Assembly (NCBI RefSeq): GCF_000020645.1
Contig: NC_011060.1
Span: forward strand, 680,501 to 744,500
Length of the DNA stretch: 64,000 bases
Direction: 5' to 3'
Origin: Pelodictyon phaeoclathratiforme BU-1
Lineage (GTDB): Bacteria > Bacteroidota > Chlorobiia > Chlorobiales > Chlorobiaceae
The notes below the pieces were generated by a model. That model worked only from the letters and a program-made list of their open reading frames with translations. It searched no databases and was not told the DNA's origin. Made by a program: the position numbers and the translations under genes. Positions 19,738 through 28,123 of this stretch are shown piece after piece (the stretch's first letter is position 1; every line of letters begins with the position of its first letter).

Positions 19738-20667
19738 ATGGCAAAACGAAGAACGCTCAACGACCCTGAAAGTTTGCGTCAACAACTTGTCGCGTTGCTG
19801 ATAAACTTTGAACATGAGTTGCGGGATGGCGACTTGCGCTCAAAAGTATTGGCGTTGTTGCCAGCTCACAATCAGTTGCGGGATATGGGCAGCTCTCTTA
19901 TCCCGAAAGAGGATGCCTCAGCAGCACGAGATCGTATCCTGTATTATTTTTGCAACTATCCCCGTGTCGTTATAAAAGGGGAAGAGTTGATGATTGTTGC
20001 AGGGATAAGTGAGTGGGCAAGACGTCTGAGGGAGTTACGGGTTGAGTTTGGCTGGAAAATCATCAGTGGCGGTACGGCCAAAGAGATGGCCAAAGAAGGT
20101 GAATTCATCCTCCCCGGTATTGATGCCTCCAGGTTAGGGCCCGACGACTATATTCTTGCAGACGAGCATCAGGATCGTGACGATGCTTTTCGCTGGAACC
20201 TGGCCAACGAAATTCGGCGTAAGAATACAAGTGTTCGAGATCGCATCCTCGAATATTTGTTGCGCAATGTTGGCAAAGCAATAAACGCCGAAGAGTTACG
20301 TTATGTTGCTGGAAATAAGACTGAATGGGCGCGGCGTGTACGAGAATTGCGAACCGAGTTTGGGTGGCAGGTGATGACCAAAACCACTGGAATGCCAGAT
20401 ATCCCTGTCGGCTCTTACATTCTCGCCAGCGCCAGACAGGCTCCGGAACATGACAGGGTGATTCCTGATGCTATACGTCGTGAAGTGCTCCAGCGTGATG
20501 ATTACAGGTGTCAGCAATGCGGATGGCATCAAGAGATGTGGAACCAGTCAGATCCCCGACATCTTGAAGCGCATCATATCAAACAGCATGTTGAGGGAGG
20601 AGAAAACACAAAAGAGAATCTTGTTACCCTGTGCAACATCTGTCATGACAAGGAACATACCAGATAA
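19738..20667 (+). CDS. HNH restriction endonuclease with duplicated N-terminal module
   Basis: Probable restriction partner of the C5 methyltransferase just upstream. The C-terminus is a clear HNH nuclease: RREVLQRDDYRCQQCG, then EAHHIKQHVEGG, then NLVTLCNICHDKEH, giving the two CxxC zinc pairs and the catalytic histidines. The part before it holds two related modules of about 100 residues; each begins RDRIL(Y/E)Y, then (K/N)(G/A)EEL with VAG, then EWARR(L/V)RELR(V/T)EFGW, ending near YILA. Such winged-helix-like repeats could read DNA. The start at ATG 19738 (MAKRRTLNDPES) is preferred to the upstream extension, which overlaps the methyltransferase and looks non-coding. 309 residues. Confidence 0.85.
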   Translation: MAKRRTLNDPESLRQQLVALLINFEHELRDGDLRSKVLALLPAHNQLRDMGSSLIPKEDASAARDRILYYFCNYPRVVIKGEELMIVAGISEWARRLRELRVEFGWKIISGGTAKEMAKEGEFILPGIDASRLGPDDYILADEHQDRDDAFRWNLANEIRRKNTSVRDRILEYLLRNVGKAINAEELRYVAGNKTEWARRVRELRTEFGWQVMTKTTGMPDIPVGSYILASARQAPEHDRVIPDAIRREVLQRDDYRCQQCGWHQEMWNQSDPRHLEAHHIKQHVEGGENTKENLVTLCNICHDKEHTR

Positions 20668-21046
20668 TAACAGCTAAATTCATCTTCAGTTACCCGAGGC
20701 TTATCGTTTAATATCGTCAGTACTACATCTCCCATAGCTCGGCGTCATGCTGGCCATGGTATTAAGGAAACCAGACGAGTAATCAGATCTGCGACTTCTG
20801 GTGCTATGTTGTTGCGATTCAGTGTAGATGGCTTCATGTGCAAGTTCTCTGTATGATGGGTTGCTTTTTGAAGACAAAATAAACGGTATTACGGTATACA
20901 CCAAGCCCCTAACATGGGCGACAAATCTTCAGCGTAGAGCAGATCTCTCCGATACTGATATTCATGTTCTTGCTCATTTTCTGGGCCATCTACACTTTCA
21001 GGTCATCCTTTGAAATTTTCGGTCTCACTGATTTTCTTCCTCTTGA
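20668..21046. other. Decayed region upstream of the broken endonuclease
   Basis: No intact gene is present. A plus-strand fragment at 20828-21013, in the same frame as the downstream endonuclease fragment, has protein-like content (NGITVYTKPLTWATNL, then HVLAHFLGH) but is closed by stops at both ends. It may be the degraded N-terminal half of the endonuclease gene. Confidence 0.4.
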
Positions 21047-21373
21047 CCTTGCTGCCGTCTGGCCTGCCTGCCAGTTCCTGATGAGTGGGATCGGCTGTTC
21101 AATGTCGATTTTTTTATCAGGGTGGGGGAGCAATTTGTTGGGCTCCAGATCAAGCCGATCACGTTTGGAGGCGGAACGGTACAGCTTCCTGAAATTTTCA
21201 AGGAGAAATCCATACAGGAAAAAACGCACCGACAGTTTGCCGAGAAATTCGGTGGTAAGGTGTTCTACATTTACTCGTACAAAAGTGGGGAGAAAAAGGA
21301 GATATACAACAAGGATGTTGTTGATGAGATCAAGGCTGAAATCAAGAGGCTTGGTCAGTGTCAGTTGTTATAA
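21047..21373 (+). pseudogene. C-terminal fragment of a PD-(D/E)XK restriction endonuclease (MjaI-like?)
   Basis: The frame is open from 21047 to the stop at 21373 but has no proper start or N-terminal half. It reads DEWDRLFNVDFFI, then GEQFVGLQIKPITF, then a KTHRQFAEKFGGKVFYIYSY segment. A D-in-strand followed by E/Q-x-K in the next strand is the core of PD-(D/E)XK nucleases, and the LFNVDFF...GLQIKP pattern is what I recall for the MjaI family (CTAG). Upstream, stops at 21011-21013 and 21044-21046 break the frame. The family name is tentative; that this is the rest of a restriction enzyme is likely given the orphan SPPYW methyltransferase 3 kb upstream. Confidence 0.6.
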
Positions 21374-21443
21374 ATCAGTTATCCTCTATTCCTGCAGTTA
21401 TTTCGCTTGCTGAACACGGTACAGGCGTCCCGCACTGTTATGA

Positions 21444-21770
21444 TTAGTCTTTAAGCAATCTGTCAGTGAGCATTGTCATGAAATCCCGACGAGTCGATAC
21501 GAACATGTGGACATAAACATCCCGCACTCCAATCTCATAGATGACTCTGGTTTGTCCAACCAGCCTTTCGCGAATTCCTTGCAACCCAAGTTTAACCGCT
21601 TCTTCTGGAACAAAACCAGCATAAGGGAACTCGCCGATATCTTTCAGAATCTCTTTGTACTGTTGATCTGAAGAGTCCCGTACAGCCTTGCCAAACTTGC
21701 GGTTAACGTATTTTCGAATTTCACGATAATCATCTTTCGCGCAATCAGGAATAAATACAGAGTGCGCCAC
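21444..21770 (-). CDS. ParE/RelE-superfamily toxin
   Basis: Toxin of a type II toxin-antitoxin pair. The 108-residue protein has the compact ParE/RelE layout: an N-terminal strand and helix with DYREIRKYVNRKFG, a middle FPYAGFVPEEA segment, and a C-terminal sheet with RVIYEIG followed by YVHMFVSTRRDF. ParE members poison gyrase while RelE members cut mRNA at the ribosome; sequence alone does not decide which. Its start ATG overlaps the antitoxin stop by one base, showing translational coupling. Confidence 0.85.
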   Translation of the reverse strand: MAHSVFIPDCAKDDYREIRKYVNRKFGKAVRDSSDQQYKEILKDIGEFPYAGFVPEEAVKLGLQGIRERLVGQTRVIYEIGVRDVYVHMFVSTRRDFMTMLTDRLLKD

Positions 21771-22039
21771 TATCCCTCCTCCTTCTCCATATCAGCAAAA
21801 AAATCCTCAACACTTTGAAAATTCCCCTCGGAAATATCTTTTTTGCCAAGGTTGATAAGCTTCAGAAAAGCCATGGTTTCAATCTGTTCTTCGTAAGTAC
21901 GGATGTCCATGACGACAATCTTCGCTTCCCCATTCTGCGTGACAATCAGCGGGCTCCGGTTTTCTTCAAAGTCCCTTACAATTTCGGCAGCATGTGACTT
22001 AAGGTATGATATCGGGCGTACCCTTTCTGATAGTTTCAT
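21770..22039 (-). CDS. Phd/YefM-family antitoxin
   Basis: DNA-binding antitoxin that binds the downstream toxin and represses the pair's own promoter. The 89-residue protein opens with the Phd/YefM fold (VRPISYLKSHAAEIVRDF, then PLIVTQNGEAKIVVMD, then TYEEQIETMAFLKLI), and its acidic tail (SVEDFFADMEKEEG) is the likely toxin-wrapping arm. A GGAGAA ribosome-binding site stands just before the start. Antitoxin first and toxin second is the normal order. The pair sits next to the restriction-modification genes, as is common for selfish or stabilising modules. Confidence 0.9.
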   Translation of the reverse strand: MKLSERVRPISYLKSHAAEIVRDFEENRSPLIVTQNGEAKIVVMDIRTYEEQIETMAFLKLINLGKKDISEGNFQSVEDFFADMEKEEG

Positions 22040-22143
22040 TGTTTCTCCTGTTCATAAATATTGTGCCTCAAGACCGAATATAGGCTAAATTCAGATTCTC
22101 TCCTATCCGGATAGCAATGATACTCGAATGCAGCGCCTTCTGA

Positions 22144-22254
22144 AGGAAGCGCTTTGTTTTGTCCTATGTGATTTGTGGGAAGCAAAAGGCGAAGGTAAAG
22201 ATCATCTACATACCTGCCATCGAAAGATGCATCAAGGAGCTGAAAAAAGGATAG
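22144..22254 (+). pseudogene. Short coding remnant, DUF6788-like
   Basis: A 36-codon open stretch between stops reads SYVICGKQKAKVKIIYIP and then AIERCIKELKKG. The spacing of a strand, a CGK turn and a KVKIIYIP strand recalls the DUF6788 domain found near transposon-type genes, but the central zinc-binding stretch is missing. It has no convincing start apart from a GTG at 22168. Very tentative. Confidence 0.25.
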
Positions 22255-22318
22255 CCTCCAGCTTGGTAGATTATTCTCTCTGCCAAGTTGGAGATCGGCA
22301 CTCCCGGAAGCACCCAGG

Positions 22319-25087
22319 TTATCCCGTAGTTCTCAACCCTCCCGATATAGCGTTGATGGTCAGGAAAAGTTCGTGCAGGATGCTCTCCGCCTCTTCCGCT
22401 CGGTCACTCTCCTTGAGTTTGCGCCACTCTTTGAGGAGCTTGATCTGTTGCCGGTGCAGTATTTCCAGTCCTTCACGACGGGGGGCGATGAATTTGTTGA
22501 CATTCATGCGCTGGATTTCAAGAGGCTCGGCGAAGAGCAGCTCGATGTATTTTTTTGTCCGGTGGTATTCGGCCTCAATCATGCCGAGGATGTGCTCCCG
22601 GATGGTGCTGTCGCCAACCAGTTCGGCGTACTGGTGCATGATCTGCAAGTCGGCTGATGCCATACTCGTGTCGGCATTGCTGATGATATAGCGGAGCGGC
22701 GGCCAGGCGTGGCTGCGAACGCGGATTTCATCGAAGGTATCCGGGTTTGTGGTGTGCAAATGCTCAAGTGCAGAGCCTACGCCATACCATCCCGAGAGGG
22801 AAAATCGGGCCTGGTTCCAACTGAAGACCCAGGGAATGGCCCGCAGGTCTTTGAGGCTTGTCTGGCCGCTTCGTCTGGAGGGGCGTGATCCTATTCTTGA
22901 TGATTCAATAATATCAATAGGGGTTGCTTCACGGAAAAAGGCAAGAAAACCTTCAGCCTCGATCAGTTTTCGGTAGGCCTGGTTGCTTTTTTCGGAGAGC
23001 ATATCCATGACCGCTTCGAGCGGGTGTGCTCTTTTTTCGTTTTTTCGCTGCCTGATCATGGCGCTGGCAACTCCGGCCATGAAGAGTTCGAGATTATAGA
23101 CAGCGCTGATGCGGTTGGCATATTTCTGCGCAATGGTCTCACCCTGTTCGGTAAAGCAGATGCCGGCATGGAATGAGCCGTGGGGTTGCGCCTTGATAAA
23201 GCGGTGTGTCGGGCCTGCGCCCCGGCTGATGCTGCCGCCTCGACCATGAAAAAACAGAATATCGGTATTGCTTTTTTCGGCGGCTTCAAGCAGTGCTTCC
23301 TGGGCCCGGTAGAGCGCCCATGTGCTTGCAAAAATCCCTCCATCTTTGTTGCTGTCGCTGTATCCGATCATCACCTTTTGAACCGCTTTTGTTTTTCCGG
23401 CTTTTGTTTTCTGGTATTGAAGACTCCGTTGTGTCACAGGGTGATGAAGGAATTCCTGGAGTATCGCCGGGCTTTTTTGAAGATCTTCAATGGTTTCAAA
23501 GAGCGGGACAACGGGGAGGATGCAGGCATCTCCATCTCCGAATGGGGTCATCAGTCCAACTTCGCGGGCAAAGAGATAGATGACAAGCAGGTCAGAGGCA
23601 TTTCGGGTCATGCTGACAATGAGGGAGCCGATTCCGTCGGTGCCGTACATTTTACAGTGGTTGAGCAAGACCTTGTAGCAGGCAAGCAGGGTTTCGGCTT
23701 CAGCACCGACGCTCATGTCGGGATGGGTAAAGGGACGGGGTGACTGGAGTTCCCGGTCAAGGAAGGCTCTTCTTGCTGGCTCATCCCATTCCAGAAAATC
23801 GTTGCCGTTCAGGCCCGAGGCTGTCATGAGCTGGGAGAGTGCAAGATCGTGAAAGTGGCTGTTCTGACGGATATCAAGTTTGCCAAGATGGAAGCCGAAG
23901 GTCTGCACAATCCGGTAGACCGGTACGACCTCCGTGTCGGCGATGTGCTGCGCTCCGACGTCGAGCAGTGACTGACGCAGCAGCGAAAGATCTTCAAGGA
24001 GCTCATCCGAACTGCCATATCGATCTGATTCAACGGCGATATGCAGGGCTCCCGATCTGTCAGCTTCAAGCGGAAGTGAGGCAATCATCAGGTTGAGGAA
24101 CTGGCGCCATGGCTCGTGGCGGTTTCGCTGCATGGCCGCAATACTTTTATCACCCAGTTTTTGACAGAGCGTTTCGATGCGAAGGAGAAGCTCTTTGCCC
24201 GGTGGCTGGAGTCTTTCGCTGAAACTTAATTTTGATGCGAGTTGCCTGAGATGGCGCAGAACAAGTGCCAAAGCGTTCTGGCGCATATCGCCAAGGGTCT
24301 CTTCGGTCACTTCGGCAGTGACGAGCGGATGGCCATCACGGTCGCCTCCTACCCAACTGCCGAAGCTGAGGCGGGGGAGGTTGCGCGGATCAGAAAGGCT
24401 GGCTGTATGAAATCCGGTATCCCGCCATGCCTGCAGGAGGCGTTTGTCGAGCATCGGCAAGACTTCAGGAAAGATATTGTGGAGGTAGTGAATAACATTC
24501 CGTCTCTCATCCGATACCTCGGGCTTTTCGAAAAGGATCTCTCCGGTTCTCCAAAGCCGTTCTATGACCACCTTGATCTCATTGCGGATGTCGAGTTTTT
24601 CCAGTGGTGTCCACATCTGGTTTTCCCGCTGTACCAGAAGCAGGTAGAGCTGACGGTGCTGTTCAAGAACGGTTTTTCGTTTTGCTTCGGTTGGATGTGC
24701 GGTCAGAACGGCGTCGATGGAGACCTCCGGCAGCAGGTTACCGATCTCCTTTTCTGTGATTCCACGCTCTCTGAAGCGCAGCAGGGTTCTCCCCCAGAGC
24801 CCGGTGAGGTGCGCCAACCCCTGTTCAGCTTCGAGCATGCGTCGGTTCTGGGCCGCCGAGTTCTCTTCAGCCATATTGAGAAGTTGAAAAAAAATGGAAA
24901 ACGCCTGAAGGGCGCGTTCACTGTTGGGATAGCGTTCAAGAGGGATACTCCTGTTTTCCGAGGGAAGGTGCTCTGCAAGTTCATCTTCTCCAAGGTCGCG
25001 CAGTACCTCCTGAAAACAGAGGAGGAGAAAAAGAAAGTCGCGTTCCGCTTTTTCGAAATCGATGACACTGCTGGTTGTGGTGATCAT
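22319..25087 (-). CDS. ppc: Phosphoenolpyruvate carboxylase
   Basis: Adds bicarbonate to phosphoenolpyruvate to give oxaloacetate; in green sulfur bacteria it tops up the reductive TCA cycle. At 922 residues it is the normal bacterial form. The first catalytic signature TAHPTEAKRKT holds the essential histidine near residue 130, and the second, FHGRGGSISRGAGPTH, lies near 610. KLDIRQNSHFH marks the family core, and the C-terminal GGLRTTG replaces the usual NTG end but keeps its form. No regulatory N-terminal phosphoserine segment of the plant type is seen. It stands alone on the minus strand, divergent from pscC. Confidence 0.96.
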   Translation of the reverse strand: MITTTSSVIDFEKAERDFLFLLLCFQEVLRDLGEDELAEHLPSENRSIPLERYPNSERALQAFSIFFQLLNMAEENSAAQNRRMLEAEQGLAHLTGLWGRTLLRFRERGITEKEIGNLLPEVSIDAVLTAHPTEAKRKTVLEQHRQLYLLLVQRENQMWTPLEKLDIRNEIKVVIERLWRTGEILFEKPEVSDERRNVIHYLHNIFPEVLPMLDKRLLQAWRDTGFHTASLSDPRNLPRLSFGSWVGGDRDGHPLVTAEVTEETLGDMRQNALALVLRHLRQLASKLSFSERLQPPGKELLLRIETLCQKLGDKSIAAMQRNRHEPWRQFLNLMIASLPLEADRSGALHIAVESDRYGSSDELLEDLSLLRQSLLDVGAQHIADTEVVPVYRIVQTFGFHLGKLDIRQNSHFHDLALSQLMTASGLNGNDFLEWDEPARRAFLDRELQSPRPFTHPDMSVGAEAETLLACYKVLLNHCKMYGTDGIGSLIVSMTRNASDLLVIYLFAREVGLMTPFGDGDACILPVVPLFETIEDLQKSPAILQEFLHHPVTQRSLQYQKTKAGKTKAVQKVMIGYSDSNKDGGIFASTWALYRAQEALLEAAEKSNTDILFFHGRGGSISRGAGPTHRFIKAQPHGSFHAGICFTEQGETIAQKYANRISAVYNLELFMAGVASAMIRQRKNEKRAHPLEAVMDMLSEKSNQAYRKLIEAEGFLAFFREATPIDIIESSRIGSRPSRRSGQTSLKDLRAIPWVFSWNQARFSLSGWYGVGSALEHLHTTNPDTFDEIRVRSHAWPPLRYIISNADTSMASADLQIMHQYAELVGDSTIREHILGMIEAEYHRTKKYIELLFAEPLEIQRMNVNKFIAPRREGLEILHRQQIKLLKEWRKLKESDRAEEAESILHELFLTINAISGGLRTTG

Positions 25088-25338
25088 AAGACAACGATAA
25101 TTCTTTTTGTGAAACAGCTTTCTTCAGTATTCGAAAAAATCACCTGAGTTACAAATGAGGTACCTGTTTTTTGAAGGGAGCATTTTTCCCGTCAGTGATC
25201 TGCTTTTTTGGTTACTCAGAAGATTACTGTTGCTGATCGCAAGCTTTTTACGCTTTCTGTTTGTCGTCTTTACTATTTATGCTTATCTTGACCTATAATT
25301 TTCTGGGTAAGCCACTAACACCTAACTCATTACCAGTT

Positions 25339-25980
25339 ATGGACAACAAATCAAATGGTAAGCTTGTTGCTTTAGCCGCAGGCGGGGCTGTCTTAATGGG
25401 GGCTTTGTTTTTCGGGTTGTCATTTTTAACCGGGTATACGTTACCGGCAGCAAATCTTTCCGAGGCGCTGACTCCGTTAAGTTCCTTTGCAGGGTGGTTT
25501 TTGCTGATTTTCTGTTCCTCGCTTATCATCATGGGACTTGGCAAGATGTCGGCGAGAATCAGTTCAAAGTGGTTTTTAAGTTTTCCTCTCAGTATCATTG
25601 CCATTGTTGCGGTGATGTTTGCTTCGCTCTGGTTTCGTCCGTCAGGTATCCTGATGTCTACCACGGGCCGTACCGTTACGCTTGATGGCAAGTATATCCG
25701 TTCCGTTGATGAGTTGACAGCCTATCTCTCAAAGCCTGTCTTGTCGGCAAACGTTCCTGTTGCTCCTGCCGGTTTCGACTTCGATGCGGCAAAGGCTCTC
25801 TGGAATGATAAGTGTAATGCCTGTCACACGCAGGAGTCCACAATGGATGTCTTCAGAACCAAGTACAAGAAGACTGGTAAGATTGATATCATTGTCAAAC
25901 GTATGCAGGCTTATCCGACATCGAAAATGACGGATGAGGATTCCAGAATCATTATGATGTATATGAACGAAAAGCTCTGA
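25339..25980 (+). CDS. pscC: Photosystem P840 reaction-centre cytochrome c-551 (PscC)
   Basis: Membrane-anchored monoheme cytochrome that re-reduces P840+ in the type I reaction centre of green sulfur bacteria. The protein from ATG 25339 (MDNKSNGKLVALAAGGAVLMG, 213 residues) matches the known start of PscC; an upstream frame extension of 26 codons is rejected. Three membrane helices are visible (residues about 9-30, 40-62 and 75-95), then a periplasmic domain with the single heme site CNACH (Cys 159 to His 163), RTKYKKTGK and a methionine-rich end that may give the axial ligand. Presence of this gene places the organism in the Chlorobiales. A strong terminator follows. Confidence 0.95.
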   Translation: MDNKSNGKLVALAAGGAVLMGALFFGLSFLTGYTLPAANLSEALTPLSSFAGWFLLIFCSSLIIMGLGKMSARISSKWFLSFPLSIIAIVAVMFASLWFRPSGILMSTTGRTVTLDGKYIRSVDELTAYLSKPVLSANVPVAPAGFDFDAAKALWNDKCNACHTQESTMDVFRTKYKKTGKIDIIVKRMQAYPTSKMTDEDSRIIMMYMNEKL

Positions 25981-26007
25981 GAGCAACCGCGTTTCTTTTC
26001 TCTTTAT

Positions 26008-26042
26008 AAAAAAGCCTCAGAGTGCTGCTCTGGGGCTTTTTT
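26008..26042. terminator. Bidirectional terminator between pscC and queF
   Basis: GCCTCAGAG (26014-26022) pairs with CTCTGGGGC (26028-26036) around a 5-base loop, with one G-T pair, flanked by six A on one side and six T on the other. It serves both convergent genes. Confidence 0.88.
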
Positions 26043-26055
26043 ATGATGCGCCTTT

Positions 26056-26406
26056 TCAGAGTGTTTGACTGTAGTTGACGCTCACGGTTTCGGTTATTCC
26101 GCCTCTTGCTCTCCATTCGGTTATCACGCTGAGCGATCTTGGCTGAAGCAGGGTAACAAGATCGTCAAGGATCCTGTTGGTGATATTTTCGTAGAAAATG
26201 CCTGCGTTGCGGAACTCAAGAAAATAGTATTTCAGCGATTTCAGTTCAATGCAGCTTTTATCGGGCACGTAGCGGATGGTAATGGTTCCGAAATCAGGAA
26301 GTCCGGTTTTGGGGCAGACGGAGGTAAATTCCGCATTGACGATTTCAATGGTGTAGTCTCTGTCGGGGAAGCTGTTATCGAAGAGTTCAAGAAGATCTTT
26401 TTTCAT
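26056..26406 (-). CDS. queF: NADPH-dependent preQ0 reductase
   Basis: Reduces the nitrile 7-cyano-7-deazaguanine to preQ1 in queuosine synthesis. At 116 residues it is the short, single-domain (YkvM-type) form. The catalytic cysteine is in SVCPKTGLPDFG near residue 31, and the QueF motif region reads ELKSLKYYFLEFRN near 52. The NAGIFYENITN segment following it is also conserved. The gene stands alone; other queuosine genes are not in this window. Confidence 0.93.
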   Translation of the reverse strand: MKKDLLELFDNSFPDRDYTIEIVNAEFTSVCPKTGLPDFGTITIRYVPDKSCIELKSLKYYFLEFRNAGIFYENITNRILDDLVTLLQPRSLSVITEWRARGGITETVSVNYSQTL

Positions 26407-26552
26407 TCGGTTATTGTTTTTTTTGGGATTTATTTTTCAGGTTGTGTTCGCTGCAAGCGCTCATTTCGCTGCAAAATAAAAATCCGGGGCGATTTTTCGG
26501 TAAGTTGAAGTTTGCTTTTTTGTTTTTTCTCGAAGTAAATAGCATTGCAATT

Positions 26553-27263
26553 ATGGGAATATCCAGAGATGGCGAGGGTTTGGAACTGCAACGGCTCTAC
26601 GATACGTTGGCAGCGGAGTATGATCTTGCTGAAACCAGCTATATCTTTGGTGAGCAGCCATTCCGTTTTCTGAGTGTTCTCGACAGTTATGCACTTCTTG
26701 ACCGGATTTCACCTGAAGAGTTTGTCAAGGATGAGCAGATGCCTTATTGGGCGGAAATATGGCCATCAGCAATAACACTCTCCTCATTTATTGCCGATGA
26801 GCTTCCGCTTGAAGGATTGCGCGTGATTGAAATCGGAGCCGGTGTCGGTATGGCTTCGGTTGTTGCAGCCTGGAAAGGCGCCAGTGTTCTGGCTACAGAC
26901 TACTCGCTTGAAGCGCTTCGGTTTGTCCGTTATAATGCCTTGAAAAACAGGGTGAAGCTTGAAAGTGAGAGGCTCGACTGGAGGCTTGTGCAGTGCAGTG
27001 AGCGCTTTGATCTTCTTTTTGCTGCCGACGTGCTTTATGAGCGGGTGAACCTGCTTCCCATTGTCACGGCGATTGATAAACTGCTTAAACCCGATGGCGT
27101 TGCTTATCTTGCCGATCCGCGAAGAAGGCTCGCTGAGCAGTTTCTTGAGCTGGCTGCTGAAAATAATTTCCTGATAACCCCATTTCAGAGGAAGTACAGT
27201 GGAGGCTCAAAAACAGTTGCGGTGAATATTTATAAAATGCAACGGCAATCAACCGATAGATGA
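26553..27263 (+). CDS. Class I SAM-dependent methyltransferase (METTL21-like)
   Basis: Probable protein or small-molecule methyltransferase. The Rossmann motif I is VIEIGAGVGMASVVAA near residue 93, followed by a motif II acidic residue in VLATDYS and a motif IV-like region LLFAADVLYE. The PYWAEIWPSAITLSSF segment just before motif I is typical of the METTL21/lysine-methyltransferase-like group. The ATG at 26553 is taken as the start because the 37 codons upstream look non-coding. 236 residues. Its stop overlaps the start of the next gene, so the two are coupled. The target is unknown. Confidence 0.75.
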   Translation: MGISRDGEGLELQRLYDTLAAEYDLAETSYIFGEQPFRFLSVLDSYALLDRISPEEFVKDEQMPYWAEIWPSAITLSSFIADELPLEGLRVIEIGAGVGMASVVAAWKGASVLATDYSLEALRFVRYNALKNRVKLESERLDWRLVQCSERFDLLFAADVLYERVNLLPIVTAIDKLLKPDGVAYLADPRRRLAEQFLELAAENNFLITPFQRKYSGGSKTVAVNIYKMQRQSTDR

Positions 27264-28123
27264 TACACATGGAGGAGAAGTTTTCTGTTTGCTGGCGCTA
27301 TCATGCTGGCCAGGGAGCGCTTGTCTGGCAACTTATGTTTACTCCGGCAGGTGACCTTGTCGGGCAAAAGCGCTTTTCCGGCAGTCGGCAGGCGCTCTTT
27401 TTCTGTATTGATACGCTGAGCGGGATGGTTATCCGCGATGACTATCTCTTTTTTGAGCATCACCACTCCTCTTCTGCTATAGAAGGGGGGCTTACACTCC
27501 TCGAAACAACGATCGGGAATCTTGTTTACTGCTCTGCCGGTCAACTGAACAGTCCGGAGCATCAGGGTATATGGGCCATTGATTTCAGGAGTGGGATGGT
27601 GGTGTGGTCGCGTCCTGATCTTGTTTTTGTCGCCAATCTTGAAGATGAGTTTCTTGTCTATCACGCTTCAGTGTTTGCGGGCTTTCCCGAGCGTCATTTT
27701 AGGCTCATTGACCCGTTTACCGGTGTCGATATCCGTCTGCCTGGAGCTGATGGCCTTGAGGTTAATGCCCTCAGGGGAAAGGCTGTGCAGGAAGAGGTGC
27801 GTCAGCAGGTCACCTTGCCGGAGTTTGTGATGGATGGTATGACGGCAGAGCGTAACGCATTGCAGAGAGCTGGTATCGCCGAAACAACCCGTTGCGAATG
27901 TATTGTTCAAGGTGCGTTGACTGTTGCCGCGTTGCATGAACCGGCCAGGTTGCCTGCTTTATGGAACTCTTCTCTGCGGGTCTGGAAAAATGATGCTCTT
28001 GTCTATGCCGACACACTGGAAGAGGGTGTCGAAAAACCAGGCTTGAACAACTTTTTGATCAGGAGTGATAAATTGTACTATCTCAAGGGAAGAGAGGAAT
28101 TGCTTTGTGTAGCTCTCTCATGA
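27260..28123 (+). CDS. DUF4905-like protein of unknown function
   Basis: A 287-residue soluble protein with no signal peptide or membrane segment. It is rich in beta-strands with repeating aromatic pairs ([41 protein letters not shown]), which look like blades of a beta-propeller. The sequence seems to match DUF4905, known mainly from Chlorobi and Bacteroidetes, but I give no function. Its ATG overlaps the upstream methyltransferase stop (ATGA), and its own stop overlaps the Xer recombinase start in the same way, so three genes form a tightly packed operon. A second ATG at 27269 could also be used. Confidence 0.6.

Noticed and set aside
20990..21229. 79-codon minus-strand frame with basic residues
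   Set aside because: Overlaps the endonuclease fragment on the plus strand, which matches a nuclease core; the minus frame has no recognised start context or family.
22256..22292. Inverted repeat downstream of ppc
   Set aside because: A 10-bp stem with a 16-base loop, one wobble pair and no T run; too weak to call a terminator.
24242..25147. 301-codon plus-strand frame
   Set aside because: Antisense to ppc; no family resemblance and cysteine-rich, random-looking content.
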